Of a stretch of DNA of 64,000 nt, positions 55,964 to 64,000 are shown in pieces (within the stretch, counting starts at the first letter, position 1; each line of letters begins with the position of its first letter). The notes under the pieces were generated by a model. That model did not search any database, was not told the origin of the DNA, and saw only the letters and a list, made by a program, of their open reading frames with translations. This DNA is from Kocuria flava (GTDB taxonomy: Bacteria; Actinomycetota; Actinomycetes; Actinomycetales; Micrococcaceae): contig NZ_CP013254.1 of NCBI RefSeq assembly GCF_001482365.1, positions 3,348,001-3,412,000 of the forward strand, written 5' to 3'. The position numbers and the translations under genes are program-made.

Positions 55964-58195
55964 ATGAGCACCCCGCATCATGACCACGGCCACCCGCACG
56001 CCGACCCCGACGCCGTGCAACCCATGGACCACAGCGGCCACGCCGGTCACGGGCAGCACGGCGATGCCGATACCCACGGGCAGGCCATGCCGCACGGGCA
56101 CGCCCACTCCGCCCTCGACGAGGACCACACCGTCCACACCCACGGCGAACATGCCGGGCACTCCACGGCGATGTTCAAGAACAAGTTCTGGTTCTCCTTG
56201 GTGCTGGCGGTCCCGGTGGTGGTGTTCAGCCCCATGGTCGGGCACCTGCTGGGCTACCACATCCCCGAGTTCCCCGGGTCGGCTTGGATCGCTCCGGTGC
56301 TGGGCACGGTCATCTACTTCTACGGCGGGATGCCGTTCCTCAAGGGCGGGCTCACCGAGCTCAAGAGCCGGCAGCCGGGGATGATGCTGCTGATCAGCAT
56401 GGCCATCACGGTCGCGTTCGTGGCCTCCTGGGTGACCACCCTGGGGATCGGCGGGTTCGAGCTGGACTTCTGGTGGGAGCTGGCGCTGCTGGTGGTGATC
56501 ATGCTGCTGGGGCACTGGATGGAGATGCGGGCGCTGGGGGCGGCCTCCTCCGCCCTGGACGCCCTGGCGGAACTGCTGCCCGACGAGGCCGAGAAGATCG
56601 TGAACGGCAAGACCGTCACCGTGCCGATCGCCGAGCTGGCGATCGGGGATGTGGTCCTGGTCCGATCCGGGGCTCGGGTTCCGGCCGACGGGCAGATCGT
56701 CGACGGCGCCGCGGAGTTCGACGAGTCCATGATCACCGGCGAGTCCCAGCCCGTCTCCCGGGGGCCCGGGGAGACGGTGGTGGCGGGGACCGTGGCCACC
56801 GACAACGCGGTCCGGGTCCGCGTCGACGCGGTGGGCGAGAACACGGCCCTGGCCGGGATCCAGCGGATGGTCGCCGACGCCCAGGCCTCCTCCTCCCGCG
56901 CCCAGGCCCTGGCCGACCGGGCCGCCGCGTGGCTGTTCTGGTTCGCCCTGGCCGCCGGCGTGCTCACCGCCATCACCTGGACCCTGCTGGGCAGCCCCGA
57001 CGACGCCGTGGTCCGTACCGTCACGGTGCTGGTGATCGCCTGCCCCCACGCCCTGGGCCTGGCCATCCCGCTGGTGATCGCGATCTCCACCGAGCGCGCC
57101 GCGAAGGCCGGGGTGCTGATCAAGGACCGGATGGCCCTGGAGCGGATGCGCACCATCGACGTGGTGCTCTTCGACAAGACCGGCACGCTGACCGAGGGCG
57201 CGCACGCCGTTACCGGTGCTACGCCGGTGCCCGGCACCTCCAAGGCCGAGCTGCTCGCCGTGGCGGCGGCCGCCGAGGCCGACAGCGAGCACCCCGTGGC
57301 CCGGGCGATCGTGACCGCCGCCGCCCGCAGCGCCGAAGCACAACGGCTGGGCCTGCGCGGCACCGGCTTCACCGCGGCCGCCGGCCGCGGTGTGAAGGCC
57401 ACCGTCGACGGGGCCGAGATCGTCGTGGGCGGGCCGAACATGCTGCGCGAGTTGGCTCTCGACACGCCCGCTCCGCTACGCGCCACCGTGGCCGAGTGGA
57501 CCAACCGCGGCGCCGGTGTGCTCCACGTCGTCCGGGACGGGCGGATCATCGGCGCCCTGGCTTTGGAGGACAAGGTGCGCCCCGAGTCCCGCGCCGCCGT
57601 GGCGGCGCTGCAGGAGCGCGGGGTGAAGGTCGCCCTCATCACCGGCGACGCCCGCCAGGTCGCCGAGGCGGTCGGGGCGGATCTGGGCATCGACGAGGTC
57701 TTCGCCGAGGTGCTCCCGCAGGACAAGGACACCAAGGTCACCGAGCTGCAGTCCCGCGGGATGACGGTGGCGATGGTCGGTGACGGGGTCAACGACGCCC
57801 CGGCCCTGGCCCGGGCCGAGGTCGGGATCGCCATCGGCGCCGGCACCGACGTGGCCATGGAGTCGGCCGGGGTGGTGCTGGCCGGCAACGACCCGCGCGC
57901 GGTGCTGTCCATGATCGAGCTGTCCCGGGCCAGCTACCGGAAGATGATCCAGAACCTTGCCTGGGCCACCGGCTACAACATCATCGCCGTGCCCCTGGCC
58001 GCCGGTGTGCTCGCCCCGGTCGGGATCGTGCTGTCCCCGGCGGTCGGGGCGGTGCTGATGTCGGTCTCCACCATCGTGGTGGCGCTCAACGCCCAGCTGC
58101 TGCGCCGGCTCGACCTGGACCCCGCCCACCTGGCCGCCACCAGCACCGAGGACCGCCGGCCCGCCGAGCAACCCGCGACCGTCCCCACCTCCTGA
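55964..58195 (+). CDS. copB: Copper P-type ATPase, CopB type (CPH motif)
   Basis: 743 residues. The N-terminus (1-about 65) is rich in His and Asp (STPHHDHGHPHADPD, MDHSGHAGHGQHGDAD), replacing HMA domains. The transmembrane motif is Cys360-Pro-His362 (IACPHALGLAIP), the phosphorylated Asp is Asp404 in DKTGTLTEGA, and the hinge is VAMVGDGVNDAPAL. This combination defines P1B-3 CopB-type pumps, which export copper (Cu(I)/Cu(II)). GAAGGAGC precedes ATG 55964. It is co-transcribed with the copZ-like gene from the CsoR-controlled promoter. Confidence 0.93.
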   Translation: MSTPHHDHGHPHADPDAVQPMDHSGHAGHGQHGDADTHGQAMPHGHAHSALDEDHTVHTHGEHAGHSTAMFKNKFWFSLVLAVPVVVFSPMVGHLLGYHIPEFPGSAWIAPVLGTVIYFYGGMPFLKGGLTELKSRQPGMMLLISMAITVAFVASWVTTLGIGGFELDFWWELALLVVIMLLGHWMEMRALGAASSALDALAELLPDEAEKIVNGKTVTVPIAELAIGDVVLVRSGARVPADGQIVDGAAEFDESMITGESQPVSRGPGETVVAGTVATDNAVRVRVDAVGENTALAGIQRMVADAQASSSRAQALADRAAAWLFWFALAAGVLTAITWTLLGSPDDAVVRTVTVLVIACPHALGLAIPLVIAISTERAAKAGVLIKDRMALERMRTIDVVLFDKTGTLTEGAHAVTGATPVPGTSKAELLAVAAAAEADSEHPVARAIVTAAARSAEAQRLGLRGTGFTAAAGRGVKATVDGAEIVVGGPNMLRELALDTPAPLRATVAEWTNRGAGVLHVVRDGRIIGALALEDKVRPESRAAVAALQERGVKVALITGDARQVAEAVGADLGIDEVFAEVLPQDKDTKVTELQSRGMTVAMVGDGVNDAPALARAEVGIAIGAGTDVAMESAGVVLAGNDPRAVLSMIELSRASYRKMIQNLAWATGYNIIAVPLAAGVLAPVGIVLSPAVGAVLMSVSTIVVALNAQLLRRLDLDPAHLAATSTEDRRPAEQPATVPTS

Positions 58196-58239
58196 GCCAC
58201 TCTTTCCCCAACCCCTCAACAAGAAGAGAAGGACACACT

Positions 58240-58917
58240 GTGAAGCGTTCCACCACCCTCATCACCCTCGCCCTGGCCTCGGCCCTGGCCCTGGCCGGCT
58301 GCGGCACCAACGGCGAGGAGAACACCGGGGCGGCCTCCGAGGCCGCTACGTCTGCGGCGGCAGGTGCCGGAAGCACCGAGACCACCGGCACGACCGCCCC
58401 CTCTGGCTCCTCCTCCGCCCAGGAAATCTCGGAGGAGCACAACGACGCCGACGTGATGTTCGCCCAGATGATGATCCCCCACCACCAGCAGGCCGTTCAG
58501 ATGAGTGAGATGCTGCTGGCCAAGGACGGCATCCCGGCTGACGTGCGTGAGTTCGCCCAAGGGGTCATCGACGCCCAGGGCCCGGAGATCGAGCGCATGA
58601 ACGCCATGCTCACCGCCTGGGGCCAGGAACCCACGAGCGAGTCCGGCGGCATGGAAGGCATGGACCACGGCTCCGGTTCGGGAATGAGCGGGATGATGAC
58701 CGAGGAGGACATGCAACAGCTGGAGGACGCCCAGGGCACCGAGGCCGCCCGGCTGTACCTGGAACAGATGACCGCCCACCACCGCGGCGCCGTGGACATG
58801 GCCAAGGAGGAGGTCGCCAACGGGACCAACCCGCAGGCCGTGGCCCTGGCACAAAAGGTCATCGAGGATCAGGAAGCCGAGATCCAGGAAATGGAGACCA
58901 TGCTCCAGGAGCTCTAA
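58240..58917 (+). CDS. DUF305 lipoprotein (first copy)
   Basis: 225 residues. A lipoprotein signal ends in LAGC (about residue 21), followed by a Ser/Thr/Ala linker and a DUF305 domain with paired motifs MMIPHHQQAVQMSEML and MTAHHRGAVDMAKEEV. The His/Met-rich ferritin-like four-helix fold is typical of exported proteins found with copper genes. The middle holds MEGMDHGSGSGMSGMM, similar to the Met-rich insert of the multicopper oxidase. It should bind copper at the cell surface. GTG 58240 follows AAGAGAAGGA, in the copZ-copB operon direction. Confidence 0.88.
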   Translation: MKRSTTLITLALASALALAGCGTNGEENTGAASEAATSAAAGAGSTETTGTTAPSGSSSAQEISEEHNDADVMFAQMMIPHHQQAVQMSEMLLAKDGIPADVREFAQGVIDAQGPEIERMNAMLTAWGQEPTSESGGMEGMDHGSGSGMSGMMTEEDMQQLEDAQGTEAARLYLEQMTAHHRGAVDMAKEEVANGTNPQAVALAQKVIEDQEAEIQEMETMLQEL

Positions 58918-58937
58918 GCGCAGCTCTTGGGCGCCCT

Positions 58938-58969
58938 CCGGGGGCCCCGCCTCGCCGGCGGGGCCCCGG
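58938..58969 (+). terminator. Terminator after DUF305 gene
   Basis: About 12-bp GC stem (58939-58951 with 58957-58969), 5-nt loop, 21 nt after the stop codon. Confidence 0.6.
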
Positions 58970-58998
58970 CATCACACCATCACCGAGTAAATGACGCC

Positions 58999-59205
58999 TT
59001 GATGCACGGCGATGGCATGTGGGGGCGTGGGCTGGATGCGGATCTTGTGACCCCTGCTGGTCCCGAGCGCGGCTCTGCTGGTACTCGTGCTGGTCACGGC
59101 ATTCGCCGGCAACACCAGCGGCAACGAAGGGACCCGAAAGCTGGCCCGCGCCCTCAGGTGCGGGGCAGGATCGGGACGGGCCCGTCCGCTCCGTGAGGAA
59201 GGCTA
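58999..59205 (+). pseudogene. Possible remnant of a small membrane (SHOCT-like) protein
   Basis: From ATG 59002 the sequence reads MHGDGMWG in one frame, then WMRIL and, after a stop, PLLVPSAALLVLVLVTAFAG in another. Small SHOCT-domain membrane proteins near copper genes often begin this way (Met/Trp/Gly-rich start, one membrane helix). Later codons show no intact SHOCT motif, and the IS481 lies just after it. Frame breaks make a functional product unlikely. Assignment is weak. Confidence 0.3.
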
Positions 59206-60125
59206 GGTCTAAAACTGACAGAGGTTGTTGACACTCGGGTCTTCCGATTCTAGGAAGATTGCCATGACTCGAGACGACCTTGCACGTCAACGTCAGGCCA
59301 ACCACCGGCTGGCCATCATCCGGCACGTAGAGGAGGTCAGCGGCAACGTCGCGGCCACCTGCCGGTACTACGGCATCAGCCGGCCCACCTACTACACCTG
59401 GCTGCACCGCTACGAAGAGGAGGGGTTGAAGGGGCTGGAGGACCGCTCCAGTGCCCCGCACCACATGCCCACCGCCACCCCGGCTGAAGTGGTGGAGAAG
59501 GTCCTCTGGCTGCGCCAGCAGTACCATTTCGGCCCCGAGAAGATCTCCATGTATCTGCAGCGGTATCACGACGTCACGATCAGCGTCTCCGGGGTCTGGC
59601 GGATCCTGCATAAGGCCGGCATCAGCCGGCTGCCGGCCTCCCAGCGCCACAAACGCACAGAGACCCGGTGGAAGCGCTACGAGAAGCAGCGCCCCGGCCA
59701 CCAACTACAGGTGGACGTGAAGTTCCTCGAGCCTCTGGGACAGGCTGGGAAGGCGAAGAAGTACTACCAGTACACCGCCATCGATGACTGCAGCCGGCTG
59801 CGGGTCCTGCGTGCATATCCGCGCAATGACCAGAAAACCGCCATCCAGTTCATTGACTACGTCCTGGCCAAGCTGCCCTTCGCCGTGGAACGGATCCAGA
59901 CCGACAATGGACAGGAGTTCGGCTCGGCCCTGCACTGGCACATCCTCGACAAGGGCATCGGCCACATCTACATCAAGCCCCGTACCCCGCGGCTCAACGG
60001 CAAGGTGGAACGCTCCCATCGCATCGACTCGGAAGAGTTCTACCGTTTGCTCGAGGGGCAGGTCATCGACGACGCCCAGCTGTTCACCGAGAAGCTCCAG
60101 GAGTGGGAGGACTACTACAACTATC

Positions 60126-60377
60126 GACTTATGTTCAGGGCAGCAGCAGGTTCCCGGGGTAGCTTCCCGGGGCTTACTGTCAGGGGGCCGGAGGCGGTTG
60201 GCTCGACAACTATCTGTCGCCCCTCGCAGGACTGACTCGTCGATGGTCTGGTCACCGTCCTGGCTCCCGCTGCGGCCTGACTCAACAGAGGGATGACCAC
60301 ACCAGCCCACAGGAGGTCTGGAAGTCGGCTTGTCGACCGCGGTGACCCCACCCGCGCACGACGAGAAAGATCCTCAG
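60126..60377 (+). ncRNA. Candidate IS110 bridge-RNA region
   Basis: About 250 nt of noncoding sequence between the IS110 left border and the recombinase start. In IS110-group elements this region encodes the structured guide (bridge) RNA that pairs with target and donor DNA. Inverted repeats are visible (for example GGTTCCCGGGGTAGCTTCCC around 60,150). The RNA itself was not folded here, so exact ends are unknown. Confidence 0.45.
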
Positions 60378-61439
60378 ATGATCATCATCGGAGTCGACCC
60401 GCACAAGACCACGCACACCGCCACGGTCCTCGAGGGGGCCACCAGCACCGAGCTGGGCACCCTGCGCATCACCGCGTCCCTGGAGGACTATCAGCGCCTG
60501 CTGGCCTGGGCCGACGCCTGGGCGCCACGGCAATGGGCGATCGAGAATGCCGAGGGGTTGGGCCACCATCTGGCCCAGTGGTTGCTGGCCCACGGCGAGG
60601 AAGTCCTCGACGTCCCTCCCACCGCAACCGCCCGGTTCCGCAGCCTTTCGCGCGGCGGGCGACGGAAGAACGACCGTATCGACGCGGCGGCAGCTGCCGG
60701 CTCGGCAGCCGTCCACGGTGACAGTCGTCGCGTGTTCCCAGAAGGCCATGCTGACGCCTTGGCCCTGCTCGCCGAACGTCGTCAGAGTCTCAGTCAGCAC
60801 AGGACCCGCCTGTTGAACCAGTTGCACGCCCTGCTGCGCGAGCTGGTCCCCGGCGGTGCGCCCCGATCCTTGACCGCCACCAGGGCTGCGCAACTGTTGC
60901 GCCGGGTGCGCCCGATCAGCACGGCCGACCGCATCCGCCGCCAGCTGGCCCGCGACCTGATCGCCGAGGTCCGACACCACGACCGGCTCGTGGCGACGAA
61001 CACGGAGCAGATCCAGGAGCTGCTCAGCGAGCAGCCCACGACGCTGACCGAGATTGTCGGCATCGGCCCTGTCCTGGCCGCGCGCATCCTGGCCGGTACC
61101 GGGGATCCGCGGCGATTCCCTACCGCGGCGGCCTTCGCCAACTACAGCGGCACCGCACCGATCCAGATCGCCAGTGCCGACCACAGCCGCCACCGGCTCT
61201 CCCGCTATGGCAACCGGGACCTGAACTCCGCCATCCACTCCGTGGCCATCATCCAGATCCGCACCCGCTCCAGCGCCGGACACGCCTACTACGCCAAGAA
61301 ACGTGCTGAAGGGAAAGCGCCGCGAGAAGCCATCCGCTGCCTGAAACGTCAGCTGGCCAGCACCGTCTGGCGGACCATGATCAAAGATTGCTCTGCGCGT
61401 TCGACCCAGGTTCCCGAGACGGTCGCCCTGGCCGCTTGA
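60378..61439 (+). CDS. IS110-family transposase (DEDD recombinase)
   Basis: 353 residues from ATG 60378. The RuvC-like DEDD domain has Asp in IIGVDPHKTTHTATVL, Glu in WAIENAEGLGH, and Asp residues in RKNDRIDAAAAA. The C-terminal Tnp domain carries the catalytic Ser in NYSGTAPIQIASADHS. The enzyme inserts the element using a guide RNA and no target duplication. TTG 60330 or GTG 60342 are alternative starts, but the conserved beginning is at 60378. The gene appears intact, so the copy may be active. Confidence 0.92.
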   Translation: MIIIGVDPHKTTHTATVLEGATSTELGTLRITASLEDYQRLLAWADAWAPRQWAIENAEGLGHHLAQWLLAHGEEVLDVPPTATARFRSLSRGGRRKNDRIDAAAAAGSAAVHGDSRRVFPEGHADALALLAERRQSLSQHRTRLLNQLHALLRELVPGGAPRSLTATRAAQLLRRVRPISTADRIRRQLARDLIAEVRHHDRLVATNTEQIQELLSEQPTTLTEIVGIGPVLAARILAGTGDPRRFPTAAAFANYSGTAPIQIASADHSRHRLSRYGNRDLNSAIHSVAIIQIRTRSSAGHAYYAKKRAEGKAPREAIRCLKRQLASTVWRTMIKDCSARSTQVPETVALAA

Positions 61440-61642
61440 CAATACAGAGGGACCACCGCCCCCATGGAGCCCTGGGTGGTCAGACACCCTACGAACGACT
61501 ACGCCAGAAAACCCAAGACCCACTGTCATAAGCCTCCGTCAGTTGCACAGCTAGGCCCGGGGGAGGCCAGCGCTGAGGGGTTCCGCGAACAGCTGCGCTC
61601 CCTCGTGGAAGGCCTACCCCGGCCTCACGGGTCCCACGGCGA

Positions 61643-63003
61643 TTACTGGCCCAGGGCCCACACCAGGCGCACCTTGCCCAACCGAGTACGGTCGAGGTTC
61701 GCCACCACATTTACCTGCACCGGAGTGTCCACCATACCGGCTTCCGCCAGGACCGCAGCGACCCTCTCCCTCATCGACTCGGTGGTATGTCCCGGTGCCA
61801 GGCCCACCGACTGCACCTGCAACCGGCCAGGGTGCTGGACGACTTGCCACCCGCCCCCGACACTTCGTCGAGGACCCGGTGGAAGACGTTGGGGTGGACC
61901 TGGGTGCGCCCCGATGTCGTGGGCAGTTCCAGGACGTCCTCTTGGCGACCTTCCACAGCGGCGAGCTGGCGGAAGGACCGGCCGCAGGGGCACCTCCTTT
62001 CCGCAAGAGCGACTCGGTCCGAGAGTTCGTAGCGGATCAGCGGCAACGGTCGGGCGAACAGCACCGTCACCAGCAACCGGGTCCCCACGGTGCCCGGCGG
62101 CACAGGACTCCCATGCTCGTCGACGGGTTCGACGATGACCAGGTCCTCGTAGACGTGGCGGGTGCGGTACCGGCACGGGGAGGCGATCCCTGCTGTCTCG
62201 GTGGCCGCATAGACGTCGAAGGGGCGTTCCCCCACGCGGCGTCGATGTCGGCGGCCGCGGTGGCGGAGAGCACTTCCGCGGCGTCCATCACCGCCTGTGG
62301 GGCGATCATCAGGCGCCCGGCTTGCTGTTCAGCAGCCAGGGGTCCCAGCACGGAGGGATAGCCCACCAGCAGGCGCGGTTGAAAGGCGTTGAGCGCGGTC
62401 ACGATCTCGGACAGGGGGCTGGCGGCGTCCAGGCGCAGGGTTGGCACCAGCGGGGACTGCATCGAGGCCCCCACCACCGCCGACTGGTGAGTGGGCACCC
62501 GGGAACTGGCCACGGCCATGCGCAATGGCCTGGTCAGCCCCGCCGGGATCTCCGCCCAGGTGGTGGCCCTGGCGTAGGAGGCCAGCACCGTGGCCCACTC
62601 GGTGCGGTCCCACACGAACACTCCGGGGGTGCCGGTGGTCCCGGCCGTGGCCGTAGCCCACCACCGTCCCCGCCAGGGCACCCCCCGGGTTGCCGTCACC
62701 GCCGGCCAGGGGGGTCAGGTGCGCTTCGAGGTCGGTGCGCTGCAATCCGGGGACGGTGACCGCCTCATCGAAGTGCTCCATCAGATCGCTCTTGGTGACT
62801 GGGGGCAAGGCCTCCAACGGAGCGTGTAGGAGACCGGCGTGATGACGACGATAGAACGCAGATCGGGCATAGGTTTCAGCTCGCACCCGGGCCAGGGCGT
62901 GCGACCGGTGGGACACGATCCGTGCCGCGTCCCACCGGTCCCTCTGCCGCCAGATGGCTCGCAGGAACAGCACATGAGCGAGCAACCGGGCATTCACCGC
63001 CAT
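61643..63003 (-). pseudogene. Phenylacetate-CoA ligase/F390-synthetase-like adenylating enzyme, multiply frameshifted
   Basis: Four successive minus-strand frames together read as one protein of about 453 residues: MAVNARLLAHVLFLRAIWRQ to HLTPLAGGD (63003 to about 62,690); then TATAGTTGTPGVFVWDRTEW to AAADIDAAWG (to about 62,235); then PFDVYAATETAGIAS and LIRYELSDRV (to about 61,850); then VVANLDRTRLGKVRLV to the stop at 61643. The order and motifs (TAGTTGTPG phosphate loop, YAATET, YELSDR) match the phenylacetate-CoA ligase/coenzyme F390 synthetase family. At least three frameshifts make it a pseudogene unless the sequence is in error. Confidence 0.75.
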
Positions 63004-63039
63004 GACTTCTCAGCCCTGTGCGCCCCCGGCGTCCGAGGG

Positions 63040-63735
63040 TCAGACGTTTCCATCCTGGCCGGCGAGCCAGGTACGGAAGTCGGCGACCTGAGCCTGCTGG
63101 GTGGTGATCCCGGCGGTGGAGGCCACCCGCAATTCTGCGTGCGGTGCCCGGGCCTGGGGCTCGAGGAACTCGATGATCCCGCTGGAGTGGTGCGGGATCA
63201 TCTTCTGCACGAAGGCGACGTCGAAGCCCTCACCGGCTTCCACCGCCAGCAATTCCTCGTGCATCATCTGCATCTCCTCCTCCATGGTCGCCATCTCCTG
63301 GCGGGCCTCCTCCGGGGCCTGGGCCTTGGCTTCGTCCGGGGTCAGTCCGTACCACTGATCCAGCCACCGGGTGAACTGCTCGATCTGGTGCTGCTGGTCG
63401 GCGATGATGTTCTCCGCATGCGTGCGGATGTCGGGGCTGGTGCCGCGCTCCAGCTCCAGTTGGGCCATCTCGATGGCGCCCTGGTGGTGGCCGATGATCT
63501 CGGCCAGGAAGGTGATCTCCAGCTCCTCGCCTTCGAGGCCGGCCAGGGTCTCGCCGAACTCATAGGCCGTCGGGGAGGTGGGCTCGGGCTGGAGAGTCTC
63601 GGTCTGGGTATGGGCAGAGACCGGGGTGGCCTCCCAGTGGGCAGAGGCCGGGGCGGTCGCCCCGCCCAGCAAGGCGGTGGCGGCGACGATAGTGGCGGCA
63701 GCCGTGCGGCGGCCACGGAATGGGGTGCAATACAT
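63040..63735 (-). CDS. DUF305 exported protein (second copy)
   Basis: 231 residues from ATG 63735 (MYCTPFRGRRTAAATIVAAT). A Sec-type signal ends near APASAHW. The DUF305 domain has AEIIGHHQGAIEMAQLELER and QKMIPHHSSGIIEFLEPQ, the same paired HH motifs as the first copy but in a distant sequence. It contains a coiled-coil-like Met/Glu stretch (ATMEEEMQMMHEELL). It likely binds copper outside the membrane. It lies 37 nt after (downstream of) the broken ligase gene. A longer start at 63795 is possible. Confidence 0.85.
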   Translation of the reverse strand: MYCTPFRGRRTAAATIVAATALLGGATAPASAHWEATPVSAHTQTETLQPEPTSPTAYEFGETLAGLEGEELEITFLAEIIGHHQGAIEMAQLELERGTSPDIRTHAENIIADQQHQIEQFTRWLDQWYGLTPDEAKAQAPEEARQEMATMEEEMQMMHEELLAVEAGEGFDVAFVQKMIPHHSSGIIEFLEPQARAPHAELRVASTAGITTQQAQVADFRTWLAGQDGNV

Positions 63736-64000
63736 GACGATGTCTCGCTTCCACGACGAGGGAGCTCGACCCTGAGGTGCCGGCTCGGTGATCACCCCGC
63801 CGCCTGGGTGGGAACGATCCGCGCGGGCGGGGCTGTGCTAATGAGATACGGGGGGAAGAGTGAACCCCGCCTCCAGAGGTGCCCGGTCAGCGGATCAAAT
63901 TCCTCTTTCACCGACGAAGGCCCACCAAGGGCGTCCGTAGGTCAGCATCGGCCTTCAGAAGAGGCTCGGTCCCGTTGAAGAACATTTCCACGGGCTCAGT
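63736..64000. other. Region upstream of second DUF305 gene to window edge
   Basis: 265 nt without a gene that I can support; it should hold the DUF305 promoter. No Tn7-like right end or CsoR palindrome was recognised here. Confidence 0.35.

Larger units (their letters stand above)
60125..61453 (+). mobile_element. IS110-family insertion sequence inside IS481
   Basis: Borders are set by where the IS481 transposase reading (YYNY/HRPHG) breaks and resumes. No target duplication is seen, as expected for IS110. It has a long noncoding left part (about 250 bp), one transposase gene and a very short right part (14 bp). Confidence 0.85.
59264..61532 (+). pseudogene. IS481-family transposase, split by IS110
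   Basis: The frame from ATG 59264 gives an N-terminal helix-turn-helix (GNVAATCRYYGISRPTYYTW), then the DDE core with Asp in LQVDVKFLEP, Asp in IQTDNGQEFGS and Glu in LNGKVERSHRID. It is intact up to EEWEDYYNY-type sequence near 60,124. The missing C-terminus (HRPHGALGGQTPYERLRQ... to a TAA at 61532) resumes right after the IS110 at about 61,454. The gene is thus cleanly broken in two and would be restored by precise IS110 loss. The read-through version of the first part ends at 60,235 in foreign sequence. Confidence 0.85.
59208..61549 (+). mobile_element. IS481-family element interrupted by IS110, with 6-bp target duplication
   Basis: The left end (TCTAAAACTGACAGAGG) and the complement of the right end (TGTGCAACTGACGGAGG) are imperfect inverted repeats. 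GCTAGG flanks both sides (59202-59207 and 61550-61555). Without the nested IS110 (about 1.3 kb) the element is about 1.0 kb, normal for IS481. The order of events is therefore IS481 first, IS110 second. Confidence 0.88.

Noticed and set aside
63736..64000. Right end of the Tn7-like element near the window edge
   Set aside because: No TTCC..CTTGTC-type repeats in either orientation and no ACA terminus recognised.

Overview
The window is high-GC, densely coded actinobacterial DNA. Gene families (DUF3073, bacterial SCP2-like protein, LutABC, ClpB under a HAIR-type operator, frequent GTG starts and 4-nt start/stop overlaps) suggest a member of the Micrococcaceae (Kocuria/Micrococcus/Arthrobacter-like). 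This placement is inference; there is no rRNA in the window.

Positions 1-21,508 look like chromosomal backbone. In order they hold: a glycosyltransferase cut by the window edge, a two-domain VOC protein, a lactate-use locus (lutABC divergent from an L-lactate permease, with palindromic operators between them and a FadR-type GntR regulator downstream), a two-component system whose divergent genes flank a tiny secreted peptide gene, an alkyltransferase-like protein, purD-purC, an asparaginase-family gene, an SCP2-like gene, a small membrane protein, purF, a damaged purM, DUF3073 and clpB. purM has lost about 40 nt near its 5' end and is out of frame.

At 21,509, just upstream of the clpB operator, a Tn7-like transposon end begins: a TGT terminus followed by three 19-bp repeats, then overlapping tnsA-tnsB-tnsC-tniQ genes and a small unknown gene. 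I did not find the opposite end, so the element, if intact, runs past the window. Everything from here to 64,000 looks accessory. First comes an insertion-sequence graveyard (an IS21 with a 5-bp target duplication inside an IS5-type remnant, a second IS21-type end and an IS256 scrap).

The cargo is a large copper island. It has three P-type ATPases: one fused to two cupredoxin domains and a YHS domain, one with an unusual CPD motif, and one CopB-like with CPH. It also has CsoR, a CopZ-like chaperone, a Met-rich multicopper oxidase, two lipoproteins, two DUF305 proteins and a CopRS-like two-component system. CsoR-type operators and a second, tandem CTTC-N7-CTTCA motif mark the promoters, which suggests dual cytoplasmic and envelope copper sensing.

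Embedded in the island is a carbon-metabolism block: phosphoketolase, a beta-phosphoglucomutase-like/GH65 phosphorylase fusion, a UbiB-type kinase, an archaeal-type (type II) GAPDH, a universal stress protein and 6-phosphogluconate dehydrogenase. My hypothesis is that it supplies copper-tolerant replacements or bypasses for glycolysis.

The right part of the window is decayed: an IS481 with a 6-bp target duplication is itself split by an IS110, and an adenylate-forming ligase gene carries several frameshifts. A final DUF305 gene lies near the edge.
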